Of a stretch of DNA of 33,524 nucleotides, positions 15,312 to 23,917 are shown piece by piece (positions within the stretch are counted from its first letter, which is position 1; each line of letters opens with the position of its first letter). The position numbers were made by a program, and so were the translations under genes. This DNA is from a bacterium (lineage in GTDB: Bacteria; Vulcanimicrobiota; Vulcanimicrobiia; Eremiobacterales; Eremiobacteraceae): contig CADDZI010000026.1 in NCBI GenBank assembly GCA_902812405.1, positions 1 to 33,524 on the forward strand, in the 5' to 3' direction. The notes below the pieces were generated by a model, which saw nothing but the letters and a program-made list of their open reading frames with translations, ran no database searches and had not been told where the DNA came from.

Positions 15312-16292
15312 GTGCCCGCGGTGCCCGTGCAACCCATTACTCTGGCCGAGGTCGAAGCCGCCCGCGAACGTATTGCCGGCATCGCCGTGCGCACGCCGCT
15401 GCTGCGCCTGGAGATACCCGGCCGAGACGGCGACGCGCCCGACGTGTGGCTGAAACTTGAAAATCTACAGCCGATCAACGCCTACAAGTTGCGCGGCGCG
15501 GCCAACGCCATTGCGTGTCTGCCTCAGGACCGGCGGGCGCACGGCGTGTGGACGATCAGCGCGGGCAATGCCGGACAGGGTGTCGCCTACGCCGCTCGGG
15601 CCGCGGGCATACCGTGCACGGTCGTGGCCATCGAGACGGCGCCACGCTCGAAGTTGCAGCGCATGGAGGCATTGGGGGCGCGGATCGTGACCGCCTCGTA
15701 CGATGCCTGCTGGCAGGCCTTGGACGAACGGCGTTTTCCCGGCGTCGAGGGAACCTTCATTCACCCCTTTGACGACCATGACTTTATCGCCGGGCACGCA
15801 ACTTTGGCGCTCGAAATTTTGGAAGATCTAGCGGACTGCCGGGCCATTGTTGCGGCGATCGGCGGCGGCGGCCTCATCACCGCCATTGGGTCGGTCACCA
15901 AAGCGCTGCGCCCCGAGGTGCGGGTGATCGGGGTTGAACCCCAGACCGCGGCGCCCGCGGCACTGAGCGCTGCGCGCGGCTCGCCCCAGGTGTTCGAGGC
16001 GTGGCAGGCGTCCTTCGTGGACGGCGCGGGCGGCAAGAGCATGTTCCCCCGCATGTGGCAGCGTATGCGGCCGGTCGTCGATGATTTCCTCACGGTCAGT
16101 TTGGAGCAGACGAAAGATGCCATGCGTCTTCTGGCGCGCCACGCCCGGGTCGTCGCCGAAGGCGCGGGTGCTCTGCCGGTTGCGGCTGCACTCTCGGATC
16201 GAGCCGGCACGGGTCCGGTTGTCGCCGTCGTCTCGGGCGGCAATATCGACCTCGACGTCTACTGCGGCATCATTGCATCTGCAGGCGGTTGA
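15312..16292 (+). CDS. Threonine/serine dehydratase-family PLP enzyme
   Basis: The 326-residue product is a fold-type II PLP enzyme of the threonine ammonia-lyase/serine racemase group. The PLP lysine is K59 in NAYKLRGAANAI, where the family norm is SFKxRGA. The cofactor-phosphate loop is GGGGLI, and SAGNAGQGVAYAAR replaces the usual SSGNHAQG. The C-terminus has VVSGGNIDL. There is no ACT-type regulatory domain, so it resembles the catabolic short form. The diverged active-site loops mean the substrate may not be threonine. It starts with GTG 15312, closely follows the amidohydrolase, and overlaps the convergent Nudix gene by 23 bases at its 3' end. Confidence 0.82.
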   Translation: MPAVPVQPITLAEVEAARERIAGIAVRTPLLRLEIPGRDGDAPDVWLKLENLQPINAYKLRGAANAIACLPQDRRAHGVWTISAGNAGQGVAYAARAAGIPCTVVAIETAPRSKLQRMEALGARIVTASYDACWQALDERRFPGVEGTFIHPFDDHDFIAGHATLALEILEDLADCRAIVAAIGGGGLITAIGSVTKALRPEVRVIGVEPQTAAPAALSAARGSPQVFEAWQASFVDGAGGKSMFPRMWQRMRPVVDDFLTVSLEQTKDAMRLLARHARVVAEGAGALPVAAALSDRAGTGPVVAVVSGGNIDLDVYCGIIASAGG

Positions 16293-16827
16293 GGTAATCC
16301 AGCGCCGTGTAGATCGAAGCGACGTGGCTCTGCGCGCGGACGTGCCGGCGCCGCACTTGTTCGAGCACCTCGTCGAGCGGCACGAGCAGGGTGTCCACCT
16401 GCTCGGTCGCCTCGGGGCGCGGCGTCCCCTGTGGCACCGCGCCGCGCGCAATGAAGAGCGTGAAGCGGCCGGTGGAGCTCGTGGGATCGGTTGCAAATTC
16501 CGCCACGCGTTCGAAGACCGGCGCTACGTAGCCCGTCTCCTCTTCAAGTTCGCGGCGCGCGCAGGCTTCGGCGTCTTCCCCGGGCTCGAGCATGCCGGCC
16601 GGGAGCTCGAGCACGAGGTCGCCGATCCCGTGTTTGTACTGACGCGTGAAGACCACCTCGTCATCGGGGGTGATGGCAAACGTCACGGAGAAGCCGGCAT
16701 GTTCGCGCACGTAGTACGATTCGACAACCGAGCCGTCCGGCAGGCGGCAAGCGTCCCGGCGCAAGCGGTACCACGGCGACTCGACGACGTACTCGGAGGA
16801 GAGAATTTCCCACTTGCGTCCGGCCAT
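16270..16827 (-). CDS. Nudix hydrolase, ADP-ribose pyrophosphatase-like
   Basis: The 185-residue product has a complete Nudix box (pattern GX5EX7REUXEEXGU), read here as GMLEPGEDAEACARRELEEETGYV in two parts (GMLEPGEDAEA, CARRELEEETGYV). It is preceded by VFTRQYKHGIGDLVLELPAG. The ELPAG lead-in and overall layout match the ADP-ribose/nucleoside-diphosphate-sugar pyrophosphatases (NudF-like), which act in the cytoplasm on nucleotide derivatives. The ATG at 16827 is preceded by AAGGA at a five-base spacing; upstream in-frame ATGs (16863, 16905) would add a non-conserved N-terminus. Its last 23 bases overlap the convergent dehydratase gene. Confidence 0.88.
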   Translation of the reverse strand: MAGRKWEILSSEYVVESPWYRLRRDACRLPDGSVVESYYVREHAGFSVTFAITPDDEVVFTRQYKHGIGDLVLELPAGMLEPGEDAEACARRELEEETGYVAPVFERVAEFATDPTSSTGRFTLFIARGAVPQGTPRPEATEQVDTLLVPLDEVLEQVRRRHVRAQSHVASIYTALDYLNRLQMQ

Positions 16828-17121
16828 GGAGTCCTTGTTTCGCGCCCGCAGCCGGTCTGCCATCCCCTGCGCGCCGCCGAATGCCGGGACGGATGCTGCG
16901 GGCATGACATGTCGCTTGCGGTGTAGCCGCCCTGCAAGGAGCGACCGGCGTCCGAGACGGCAGACCGCGCATCGTCGGGTCAGTCAACCGGTCTGGCAGG
17001 GCAAACCGTTTGGCCGTCTGATTCGTCATATCCGGCGAGCGGCGGCTGTTCGCCCTACGGCCGCCGCTCTCCACAGGCGTCCCGGCACGGCAAAAGGCCG
17101 ATAGTGGTAGGTAGGGACGCC
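16828..17121. other. Divergent intergenic region with a 10-bp inverted repeat
   Basis: This 294-bp gap separates the minus-strand Nudix gene from the plus-strand ABC transporter pair. GAGCGGCGGC (17037-17046) and GCCGCCGCTC (17060-17069) form a perfect 10-bp inverted repeat with a 13-base spacer. It could be a regulator-binding site or a 5' leader hairpin for the transporter. I see no clear promoter and no coding signal in either strand. Confidence 0.4.
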
Positions 17122-17904
17122 ATGCCGCAAGTTCTCATCGAGGTCGACCGGCTCACCAAGAGTTTCGGCGCGACCAAGGCCGTGGACGGGATTAGCTTCG
17201 AGGTCTACGCAGGTGAGATCTTCGGCTTCCTTGGGCCCAACGGGGCGGGCAAGACGACGACGATCAAGATCCTCACCGGGCTTCTGACGCCGACCTCGGG
17301 CCGGGCACGCCTGGGCGGGTTTGACGTCGTGCGCCAGCCGCTGGCCGCCAAGCGCATCCTGGGCTACGTACCGGATGAACCAAACGTGTACCAGAAGCTG
17401 ACGGCGGTCGAGTTTTTGGATTTCGTCGGGGACGCCTATGGCATGAGTGCGCGGCAGAAGGCGCTCCGGATTGGAGAACTCCTCGCGCTTTTCGGTCTGG
17501 ACGGGGCTGCCGGCGACTTGTTGGGATCGTACTCGCACGGCATGAAGCAGAAGGTGCTGCTGTGCGCGGCCTTCCTCCACGATCCCAAAATCTATATCCT
17601 CGACGAACCCACCGTCGGCCTCGATCCGCGCAGCGCGCGTCTGCTGAAGACCCTGCTGCGCGAGGTCACGGCGCGCGGCGGTGCCGTCTTCATGTCCACC
17701 CACATCATGGAGATCGCACAGTCTCTGTGCGACCGCGTGGCGATCATCAATCGTGGACGCATTGCGGCGGCGGGCAGTGTCCTGGAACTACAACGCCTCA
17801 GCGGCGAGCGGACTCTCGAGGATGTCTTCCTGGGTCTCACTGACGGCGTGACCGGCACGGGCATGGCCGCAGCGGCGCGCGGGCCGCTGCCCGAAACTCC
17901 GTGA
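17122..17904 (+). CDS. ABC transporter ATP-binding protein
   Basis: The 260-residue product is the cytoplasmic ATPase of an ABC exporter. It has Walker A GPNGAGKTTT near residue 38, a Q-loop-region YVPDEPNVYQKLT segment, and the signature SYSHGMKQKV (a variant of LSGGQ common in ABC-2 and drug/bacteriocin exporters). Walker B is IYILDEPTVGLDP and the switch His is in STHIME. The start chosen is ATG 17122; GTG 17104 is an alternative. It is followed by a permease whose GTG start overlaps this gene's TGA, so they form one transporter. The cargo is unknown. Confidence 0.93.
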   Translation: MPQVLIEVDRLTKSFGATKAVDGISFEVYAGEIFGFLGPNGAGKTTTIKILTGLLTPTSGRARLGGFDVVRQPLAAKRILGYVPDEPNVYQKLTAVEFLDFVGDAYGMSARQKALRIGELLALFGLDGAAGDLLGSYSHGMKQKVLLCAAFLHDPKIYILDEPTVGLDPRSARLLKTLLREVTARGGAVFMSTHIMEIAQSLCDRVAIINRGRIAAAGSVLELQRLSGERTLEDVFLGLTDGVTGTGMAAAARGPLPETP

Positions 17905-19517
17905 CGCTCGATCTCGGTCCGTCGTGCGCCCGGCGCCGCGGCGCAATCGAGGAGACGATGTTGCTGTGCGCGGCGCTGCTGCGGCAGCGCTACCTCGCGG
18001 CGCGCCGCGACTGGGCGGGCCGTCTCGTGTACGTCGTCGCCGCCGCGGCGGGCGCGGTGCTCTTTGCCTGCATCGCACTGATGTCATATGCGGGTGCCGC
18101 CTATCTGCGCCACGCCCACGCACAAGCGCTTTTGGTCAGCATTCCCGCCTGGGCGTTTCTCGTCTATCTGTTCACCGACGTCTTCATCGCTTTCGGTCAG
18201 GCGTTGGGCGATCTCTACCTGGCGGCGGATGTGCCGGTCTTGCTCGTCATGCCGCTGCGCACGGCGAGCATCGTCGTGGCCAAGTTCGTGGCCGGCGTCG
18301 TGACCAACGAAGTCTACGTGTCGGCCTTCCTCGTGCCGTTCGTCCTGGGGTACCTGACCGGCGCCGCCGCAGCCTGGTGGTCGTACCCTTTGGCTCTCCT
18401 CGGGGTAGTCGTCTTTCCGGCGCTCCTCTACGCGGCGTTGGCCAGCGTCACGATCGTCGTCTTGCGCTACGTGCGAGCCGACAAAGCCAAAGAGGTTTTG
18501 TGGCTGTGCGGCGCCGTCGTGCCGACGATCTTCTGGGTCGTAAGCTTCTGGGGCGTCGCGCGCGCCAACGGCGATATAACGACGCTGCAGCTGCCCGCCG
18601 CGCCGTCCTGGCTGCCCAGTACCTGGGTCGGCGACCTCGTTGCGGCGGGTGCGACACACGACGTCTGGCCCGCGGTCGGGTGGTTTGCCTTCCTTCTCGC
18701 CACGACCGTGGTTGCCTGTCCGGTCGCCCTGGCGTTCATCGCGCGCGGTTTCCTGCGTGGGTACAGCGAGGCCGCGACGAACCCGCCGGCCGTCCGCCGG
18801 CGCGCCGGTCACTTCGGCCGATCCTCCGCGCTGCGGGCACTCGTCCGCAAGGACGTGCGGACGTTCCTGCGTACGCCGCAGCTGTGGTTTGGACACATCA
18901 CCGCCTTGGGTTTTATCGCCTACCTGCTCGTCGGTCACCGCGCCCAGACACCCATCTTGCCTCTCACGGTCCAGCTGGCGATGGTTCAACTTGGTTTTGT
19001 CGCTATGCTGGCGGGTCTCAACCCGGGGATGACCGCGCTCTCGCTGGAGCACGCCGCCATCTGGCTTCTCCGTTCCCTGCCCCTGTCCGCGGCCGATATC
19101 GTCGGCGACAAGCTTGCAGTCGCGTGGGGCCAAACGGCGATTCTCGTCTGCGCGGGCGGCCTCGCCCTGTGCTACGGCTACCATTTCGACGCGCCGCACA
19201 CGCTCGCCGTCGTTGTCTTCGGCCTGCTCATGGCCGCTGTATCGGTAGGTTGTGGTCTGGCGTTTGACGCAACCTATCCATCCTTTCAGTGGGATAACCC
19301 CAACGCGATCAACCGCGGCATCCGCATGGTCATGCCCTTTTTATCGAGCATCGCCGTGCTGCTGGCATGCGCGCTCGTGCTGGGACTTGCCCGCGTTGCT
19401 CTCCACGGGGCTGCCGGGGTTCTCGTCGGCCTGGCTGCAAGTGCACTGCTGGCGGCCGCCGTCGTCCGGGCCAACGTTCGCCGTGCCCTGCAGCGCGTCG
19501 CCTGCTTGGAGCCGTAA
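17901..19517 (+). CDS. ABC transporter permease
   Basis: The 538-residue product is an integral membrane protein with about a dozen hydrophobic segments. These include VYVVAAAAGAVLFACIALM near the N-terminus, a cluster in the middle, and a last group ending before the basic tail RANVRRALQRV. The central cytoplasmic region is basic (RRRAGHFGRSS). It lacks a recognisable family signature beyond general resemblance to large ABC-2-like exporter permeases. Its GTG overlaps the ATPase stop codon (GTGA at 17901-17904), which argues for coupled translation and a shared transporter. An ATG at 17958 would give a shorter N-terminus starting just before the first membrane helix, and is a credible alternative. 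Confidence 0.8.
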   Translation: MTLDLGPSCARRRGAIEETMLLCAALLRQRYLAARRDWAGRLVYVVAAAAGAVLFACIALMSYAGAAYLRHAHAQALLVSIPAWAFLVYLFTDVFIAFGQALGDLYLAADVPVLLVMPLRTASIVVAKFVAGVVTNEVYVSAFLVPFVLGYLTGAAAAWWSYPLALLGVVVFPALLYAALASVTIVVLRYVRADKAKEVLWLCGAVVPTIFWVVSFWGVARANGDITTLQLPAAPSWLPSTWVGDLVAAGATHDVWPAVGWFAFLLATTVVACPVALAFIARGFLRGYSEAATNPPAVRRRAGHFGRSSALRALVRKDVRTFLRTPQLWFGHITALGFIAYLLVGHRAQTPILPLTVQLAMVQLGFVAMLAGLNPGMTALSLEHAAIWLLRSLPLSAADIVGDKLAVAWGQTAILVCAGGLALCYGYHFDAPHTLAVVVFGLLMAAVSVGCGLAFDATYPSFQWDNPNAINRGIRMVMPFLSSIAVLLACALVLGLARVALHGAAGVLVGLAASALLAAAVVRANVRRALQRVACLEP

Positions 19518-19550
19518 ACGCCGCGTCAGCGCCCGCCGCGCCGCGGGAAT

Positions 19551-21404
19551 ATGGCCCGTACAGGCGCCAAGTACCGTGGCGTGATAGGCGGTTCTCCCTG
19601 GTATATTCTCCATAATTTGAGTCAGAGCGAAAAACGCCCGCCCCCGACCCGGGTGGACTGGCGGCGCATCGCGCGCTACTTCGCGCCCTACTGGCGCTAC
19701 GAAATCCTCATCATCGCGGCCATTGTTGTGACGAGTTCGCTGGGCCAGCTGCCGCCTCTGTTTACCAAATGGATCATCGACGGAGCGATTGCACGCAAGG
19801 ACGTGACGCTTTTGGCGTGGCTCGTCGGCGGTATGGTCGCATCGGCGCTGGCGGCCGCCGCCATCGGCGCCGGGCAAGGATACCTCAACGCCTACGTCGG
19901 CGAAGGCATCATGCGCGACATGCGCGATGCCTTGGTGCGCCATCTGCACCGCATGCCGCTCTCGTTCTTCACCGCGACCAAGACCGGCGAGATCATGAAC
20001 CGGGTCTCCAACGACGTCGACGCCATCGACAACGTCGTCACCGGGACGCTCGTCACGATCGTCACCAACGTCGTCGTCATCCTGACGACGTTGGTCGCCA
20101 TCTTCTGGCTGGACTGGCGCCTGGCGCTGCTCTCCCTGGCGGTCGTCCCCGTCATGGTCGTTCCACTGGCGCCGGTTGGCAAGACGATGTATGCCATCCG
20201 CAAGCGCACGCGCGAGCAGCGCGACCGCATCGAGAGCTTGCTGCAGGAGACGCTCTCCCTGTCCGGCGTGACGCTCATGAAGTCGTTCGTGCGCGAAAAG
20301 GAGGAAGCCGAGCGCTTCCACCGTGCCGGCACCGAGCTCATGAACCTCGAGATACGGCTGGCTCTCGTCGGCCGCTGGTTTGTGGCGCTCATCGGAGCCT
20401 TGGTTGTCGTGGGGCCGGCCCTCGTCTGGCTGGGCGGCGGATGGCTTGCCATCCGCAGCGGGCTTGGCGTCGGCACGATCGTCGCCTTCGTCGCGTACCT
20501 GGCGCGCCTGTACGGTCCGGCCTCGGCACTGGTGGGCGTCCAAATGCAGATCGTCAGCGCCTTCGCAGTGTTCGAGCGCATCTTCAGCTACCTCGACATG
20601 ACGCCCGAGGCTCCCCAACGACCGGATGCGCAGCCGCTGGTCGCGCCGCGCGGCGAGATCGAATTTTCTCACGTCACCTTTGGGTATGTCCCCGACCGGC
20701 CGGTGCTGCGTGACGTCTCGTTTCGCGCGCAGCCCGACATGCTCGTTGCATTCGTCGGCCCCACCGGTGCGGGTAAGACGACGATCATGAACCTCGTGCC
20801 CCGTTTCTACGACCCCCAAGAGGGCCGGGTCCTCATCGACGGCCACGACGTGCGCGATCTCAGCCTGGCGTCGCTGCGGGCCTGCATCGGCATCGTCACC
20901 CAAGAGACCTACCTCTTTCATGCCACCATCGCCCAAAACTTGCGCTACGGCAAACCCGACGCAAGCGACGAGGAACTGCTGGCTGCGTGCCGGACCGCCA
21001 ACTTGGCCGGCGTCATTGCCGCCCTGCCCGACGGACTGCAGACCGTCGTCGGCGAGCGCGGTCATCGCCTCTCCGGGGGCGAGCGTCAGCGCCTGGCGAT
21101 CGCGCGCGTCCTCCTCAAAGATCCGCGCATCCTCATTTTGGATGAAGCGACCAGTTCGCTCGACTCGGTCTCCGAGCAGTTGATCCGGGATGCCCTGGTG
21201 CCCCTCATGCGAGGACGCACCAGCCTCGTCGTTGCGCACCGCCTCTCGACGGTTTTGCGTGCCGACGTCATCAATGTTCTCGACGGCGGGCGCATCGTCG
21301 AGTCCGGCCGGCATGCCGAGCTCGTGGCGCGCGGCGGGCTCTATGCCCGCTTGTACGAGGCCCAGTTCTTCACGGGCGACGAGCCGGCGGGCGTCGCCAT
21401 CTAG
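19551..21404 (+). CDS. ABC exporter, MsbA/BmrA type (fused membrane and ATPase domains)
   Basis: The 617-residue product is a half-transporter that works as a dimer. A six-helix membrane domain (residues about 45-335) has the FFTATKTGEIMNRVSNDVD coupling-helix region. It is followed by an ATPase domain with Walker A GPTGAGKTT, Q-loop QETYLF, signature LSGGERQRLAIAR, Walker B ILILDEATSSLD and switch His AHRLS. It resembles lipid or multidrug exporters, and the substrate is not predictable. The first 22 residues from ATG 19551 are unlike the family. An extended -10 promoter at 19602-19607 lies inside that stretch, so translation may really begin at TTG 19617 or GTG 19653. Confidence 0.92.
   Translation: MARTGAKYRGVIGGSPWYILHNLSQSEKRPPPTRVDWRRIARYFAPYWRYEILIIAAIVVTSSLGQLPPLFTKWIIDGAIARKDVTLLAWLVGGMVASALAAAAIGAGQGYLNAYVGEGIMRDMRDALVRHLHRMPLSFFTATKTGEIMNRVSNDVDAIDNVVTGTLVTIVTNVVVILTTLVAIFWLDWRLALLSLAVVPVMVVPLAPVGKTMYAIRKRTREQRDRIESLLQETLSLSGVTLMKSFVREKEEAERFHRAGTELMNLEIRLALVGRWFVALIGALVVVGPALVWLGGGWLAIRSGLGVGTIVAFVAYLARLYGPASALVGVQMQIVSAFAVFERIFSYLDMTPEAPQRPDAQPLVAPRGEIEFSHVTFGYVPDRPVLRDVSFRAQPDMLVAFVGPTGAGKTTIMNLVPRFYDPQEGRVLIDGHDVRDLSLASLRACIGIVTQETYLFHATIAQNLRYGKPDASDEELLAACRTANLAGVIAALPDGLQTVVGERGHRLSGGERQRLAIARVLLKDPRILILDEATSSLDSVSEQLIRDALVPLMRGRTSLVVAHRLSTVLRADVINVLDGGRIVESGRHAELVARGGLYARLYEAQFFTGDEPAGVAI
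19599..19607 (+). promoter_or_regulatory. Extended -10 promoter within the 5' end of the exporter ORF
   Basis: TGGTATATT places an extended TG motif directly before TATATT (19602-19607), a five-of-six match. No convincing -35 box is seen. Transcription would start about 19614, two or three bases before the in-frame TTG at 19617, so the message could be almost leaderless and the ATG at 19551 would not be used. Confidence 0.35.
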
Positions 21405-21465
21405 CCGGCCGGGCGGGTACGATGTGCCGTGCAGGCCCCGGCCCGCCCATCCAGAACGGCTCTCC

Positions 21466-21966
21466 ATGCCGGCCCACGAACCGCCGACGACCCAGGAGAT
21501 CATCAGCCTCGACGCGCAGGCAAAGACCTCGCAGGCGCGCATCGTCACCGATCGCGGCGACATGGTCTTCACATTTTTCCCGGGCGAAGCGCCGGTGACG
21601 GTTGCGGCGTTCATCAAACTCGCGCGAAGCGGGTTCTACGACGGGCTCACCTTCCATCGGGTCGTGCCCGGCTTTGTCATTCAAGGCGGATGTCCGCTCG
21701 GCACGGGCACGGGTGGCCCGGGCTACAACCTCAAGGCCGAATTCAACGCACAGCCTCACACAGCGGGTGCGGTCGCTATGGCGCGGGCACAATCACCCGA
21801 CTCCGCCGGATCACAGTTCTACGTCTGCCTAGAGGACGCGCGTTTTCTCGACGGCCAGTACACGGTCTTCGGCCATCTCATCTCTGGCCTAGATGTTGCA
21901 CGCACGATTGCACCCGGGGACGTCATGCGCAAAGTCGTCATCGAACCGCTGCTTGACGTGAAATAG
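21466..21966 (+). CDS. Cyclophilin-type peptidyl-prolyl cis-trans isomerase
   Basis: The 166-residue product is a single-domain cyclophilin, which speeds prolyl isomerisation in folding proteins. The key motif FHRVVPGFVIQGG carries the catalytic arginine. It is followed by GTGTGGPGY, AMARAQSPDSAGSQFYV, and FLDGQYTVFGHL, where bacterial cyclophilins often have Leu/Gln instead of the Trp that binds cyclosporin. There is no signal peptide, so it is cytoplasmic. The start is ATG 21466, 61 bases after the ABC exporter stop; an in-frame GTG at 21424 is less likely. Confidence 0.93.
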   Translation: MPAHEPPTTQEIISLDAQAKTSQARIVTDRGDMVFTFFPGEAPVTVAAFIKLARSGFYDGLTFHRVVPGFVIQGGCPLGTGTGGPGYNLKAEFNAQPHTAGAVAMARAQSPDSAGSQFYVCLEDARFLDGQYTVFGHLISGLDVARTIAPGDVMRKVVIEPLLDVK

Positions 21967-22233
21967 CCTGCGGCGCGCGGACCCGTTGGGACAGGCCTAA
22001 GGCGGCACTCTGTGGGGCAGGTCGTCCCTCGTTGCGTGTCCGGACGGCACGACAGCCGCGCGGGAGAATCCGGCACATCCCTACCCGTGGCGTGCAGGCA
22101 ACGGCACACGTGACGAGACGATCCCACGACAAACGGCACAGGCGCGCGCAGGGCTTGCGGGCGGCCTGTCTAAGGCGCGCAACGACCACGCGCAGGTGCG
22201 TCTGTCCGCGAGCGAGGTACAGGTCGTTCGGCG
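21967..22233. other. Intergenic region upstream of sdhA
   Basis: This 267-bp gap holds no gene I can support. GACAGGCC followed by TAAGGCG at 21990-22004 is echoed at 22163-22177 by GGCCTGTC followed by TAAGGCG; that is, the same 3' word after a reverse-complemented 5' word. The gap must contain the sdh promoter, but I see no strong -35/-10 pair. Confidence 0.3.
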
Positions 22234-23913
22234 ATGATTGTTGACCATGACGTAATCGTGCTCGGGGCGGGTCTGGCCGGCATGCGTGCCGCGCTCGAGG
22301 CCGCCCGCAACGGCGTCAATGTCGCAGTGGTGTCCAAGGTCCACCCGGTGCGCAGCCACTCGGGAGCCGCGCAAGGCGGCATCAACGCCGCGCTGGCGCC
22401 GGGTGATTCGTGGGAAATCCACGCTTTCGACACGATCAAGGGCAGCGACTACTTGGCCGACCAGGACGCGGTCGAGATCATGACCCGCGAGGCGCCCCAG
22501 GACATCATCGAACTGGAGCACATGGGCGTCATCTTCTACCGGGATGAGGAGGGCAAGCTGGGCACGCGTGCCTTCGGCGGCGCTTCCAAAGCCCGGACCT
22601 ACTTCGTCGGCGACATTACGGGGCAAGCCCTGCTGTACACGCTCTACGACCAACTCCTCAAGGCCGGCGTCAAAGTCTACGAAGAGTGTTTTGCGACCGC
22701 GCTCTACATGGCGGGTGGCGAGTGCCGGGGGGTCACCGCCATCGACATGCTCAGCGGCGAGCTGAACCTGATACGGGCCAAAGCGGTTATCATTGCAAGC
22801 GGGGGCGCAGGGCGCCTGTACGAGCCCAGCACGAACGCACTGATCTGCACGGGTGACGGCATTGCGCTTGCCTACCGGGCGGGTGCGCCGCTCATGGACA
22901 TGGAGATGGTCCAGTACCACCCCACGACGCTGAAGGGTTCGGGCTTCCTCATGACCGAGGCCGCCCGCGGCGAGGGCGCCTACCTGCTCAACAAAGACGG
23001 CGAGCGTTTCATGCAGCGCTATGCACCCAAGATGATGGAGTTGGCGTCGCGCGACGTCGTCTCACGGGCGGAAACCATCGAGATTGCCGAAGGCCGGGGC
23101 ATTGACGGCAACGTTCTGCTCGACCTGCGTCACCTCGGGCGCGACGTCATCCTCACCAAGCTGCCGCAGATCCACGAGATTGCGCTCGACTTTTTGGGCA
23201 TCGACATGATCACGGATCCGGTACCCGTGCGCCCGGGCATGCACTACATGATGGGAGGCATCCGCACGGACGTCCACGGGGCGACATCCATCCCCGGCCT
23301 GTATGCGGCCGGTGAGTGCGCCTGCGTCAGCGTCCACGGCGGCAACCGGCTGGGCGCCAACTCCCTGCTCGACACGCTGGTCTTCGGACGACGTTCGGGG
23401 CGCGCCGCAGCCGAGTATGTCCGCCGCACCTCGCCGACCGCCACGGGCGAGGATTTTTTGGCCGCCGAACAGCGGCGCATCGCAGACCTCATGGCGCGCC
23501 CATACGCCGGCGAGACGCACGCCCGCCTGCGCCTGGAGTTGGGCACGCTCATGGACGCCAAAGTCGGCGTCTACCGCAATGAGGAAGGCCTCATGGAGGC
23601 CCTGACCGGCGTGCACGAGCTCAAGCGCCGCTACGGCCTGGTCGCCGTGGGCGACAAGGGTCGCATCTATAACCAGGCCCTGACCTTCGTGCTCGAGCTG
23701 GGGTACCTGCTGGACTGCGCGGAAGCGGTCATCCACGGCGCCCTGACGCGGAAGGAAAGCCGCGGGGCGCAGGCGCGCACCGACTTCCCGCAGCGCAACG
23801 ACGCAGAGTGGCTCAAGCATATCCTCATCACGCACAACGACGGCGGACCGCCGCGCATTGATTTTCAGCCGGTCACGATCACCAAGTGGCAGCCGCAAGA
23901 ACGGACGTACTAA
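22234..23913 (+). CDS. sdhA: Succinate dehydrogenase/fumarate reductase flavoprotein subunit
   Basis: SdhA oxidises succinate to fumarate (or the reverse) with covalently bound FAD. The 559-residue product has the dinucleotide fold [18 protein letters not shown], the FAD-linking histidine H42 in [36 protein letters not shown] in two parts, and [11 protein letters not shown] with substrate-binding Arg and His. [12 protein letters not shown] and the C-terminal helical domain also match. There is no twin-arginine signal, so it faces the cytoplasm, unlike the periplasmic Mfr enzymes of Campylobacter. It is the first gene of sdhA-sdhB-sdhE; the sdhB ATG is four bases after its stop. Confidence 0.95.
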   Translation: MIVDHDVIVLGAGLAGMRAALEAARNGVNVAVVSKVHPVRSHSGAAQGGINAALAPGDSWEIHAFDTIKGSDYLADQDAVEIMTREAPQDIIELEHMGVIFYRDEEGKLGTRAFGGASKARTYFVGDITGQALLYTLYDQLLKAGVKVYEECFATALYMAGGECRGVTAIDMLSGELNLIRAKAVIIASGGAGRLYEPSTNALICTGDGIALAYRAGAPLMDMEMVQYHPTTLKGSGFLMTEAARGEGAYLLNKDGERFMQRYAPKMMELASRDVVSRAETIEIAEGRGIDGNVLLDLRHLGRDVILTKLPQIHEIALDFLGIDMITDPVPVRPGMHYMMGGIRTDVHGATSIPGLYAAGECACVSVHGGNRLGANSLLDTLVFGRRSGRAAAEYVRRTSPTATGEDFLAAEQRRIADLMARPYAGETHARLRLELGTLMDAKVGVYRNEEGLMEALTGVHELKRRYGLVAVGDKGRIYNQALTFVLELGYLLDCAEAVIHGALTRKESRGAQARTDFPQRNDAEWLKHILITHNDGGPPRIDFQPVTITKWQPQERTY

Positions 23914-23917
23914 GAGT

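Noticed and set aside
19341-21617. Long minus-strand open frame (758 codons) opposite the ABC exporter
   Set aside because: The plus strand encodes a clear ABC exporter with all motifs; the antisense product is a compositional shadow.
21990-22177. Mixed inverted/direct repeat (GACAGGCC-TAAGGCG and GGCCTGTC-TAAGGCG) before sdhA
   Set aside because: The words are short, 170 bases apart, and may be chance in GC-rich DNA; recorded only in the gap description.
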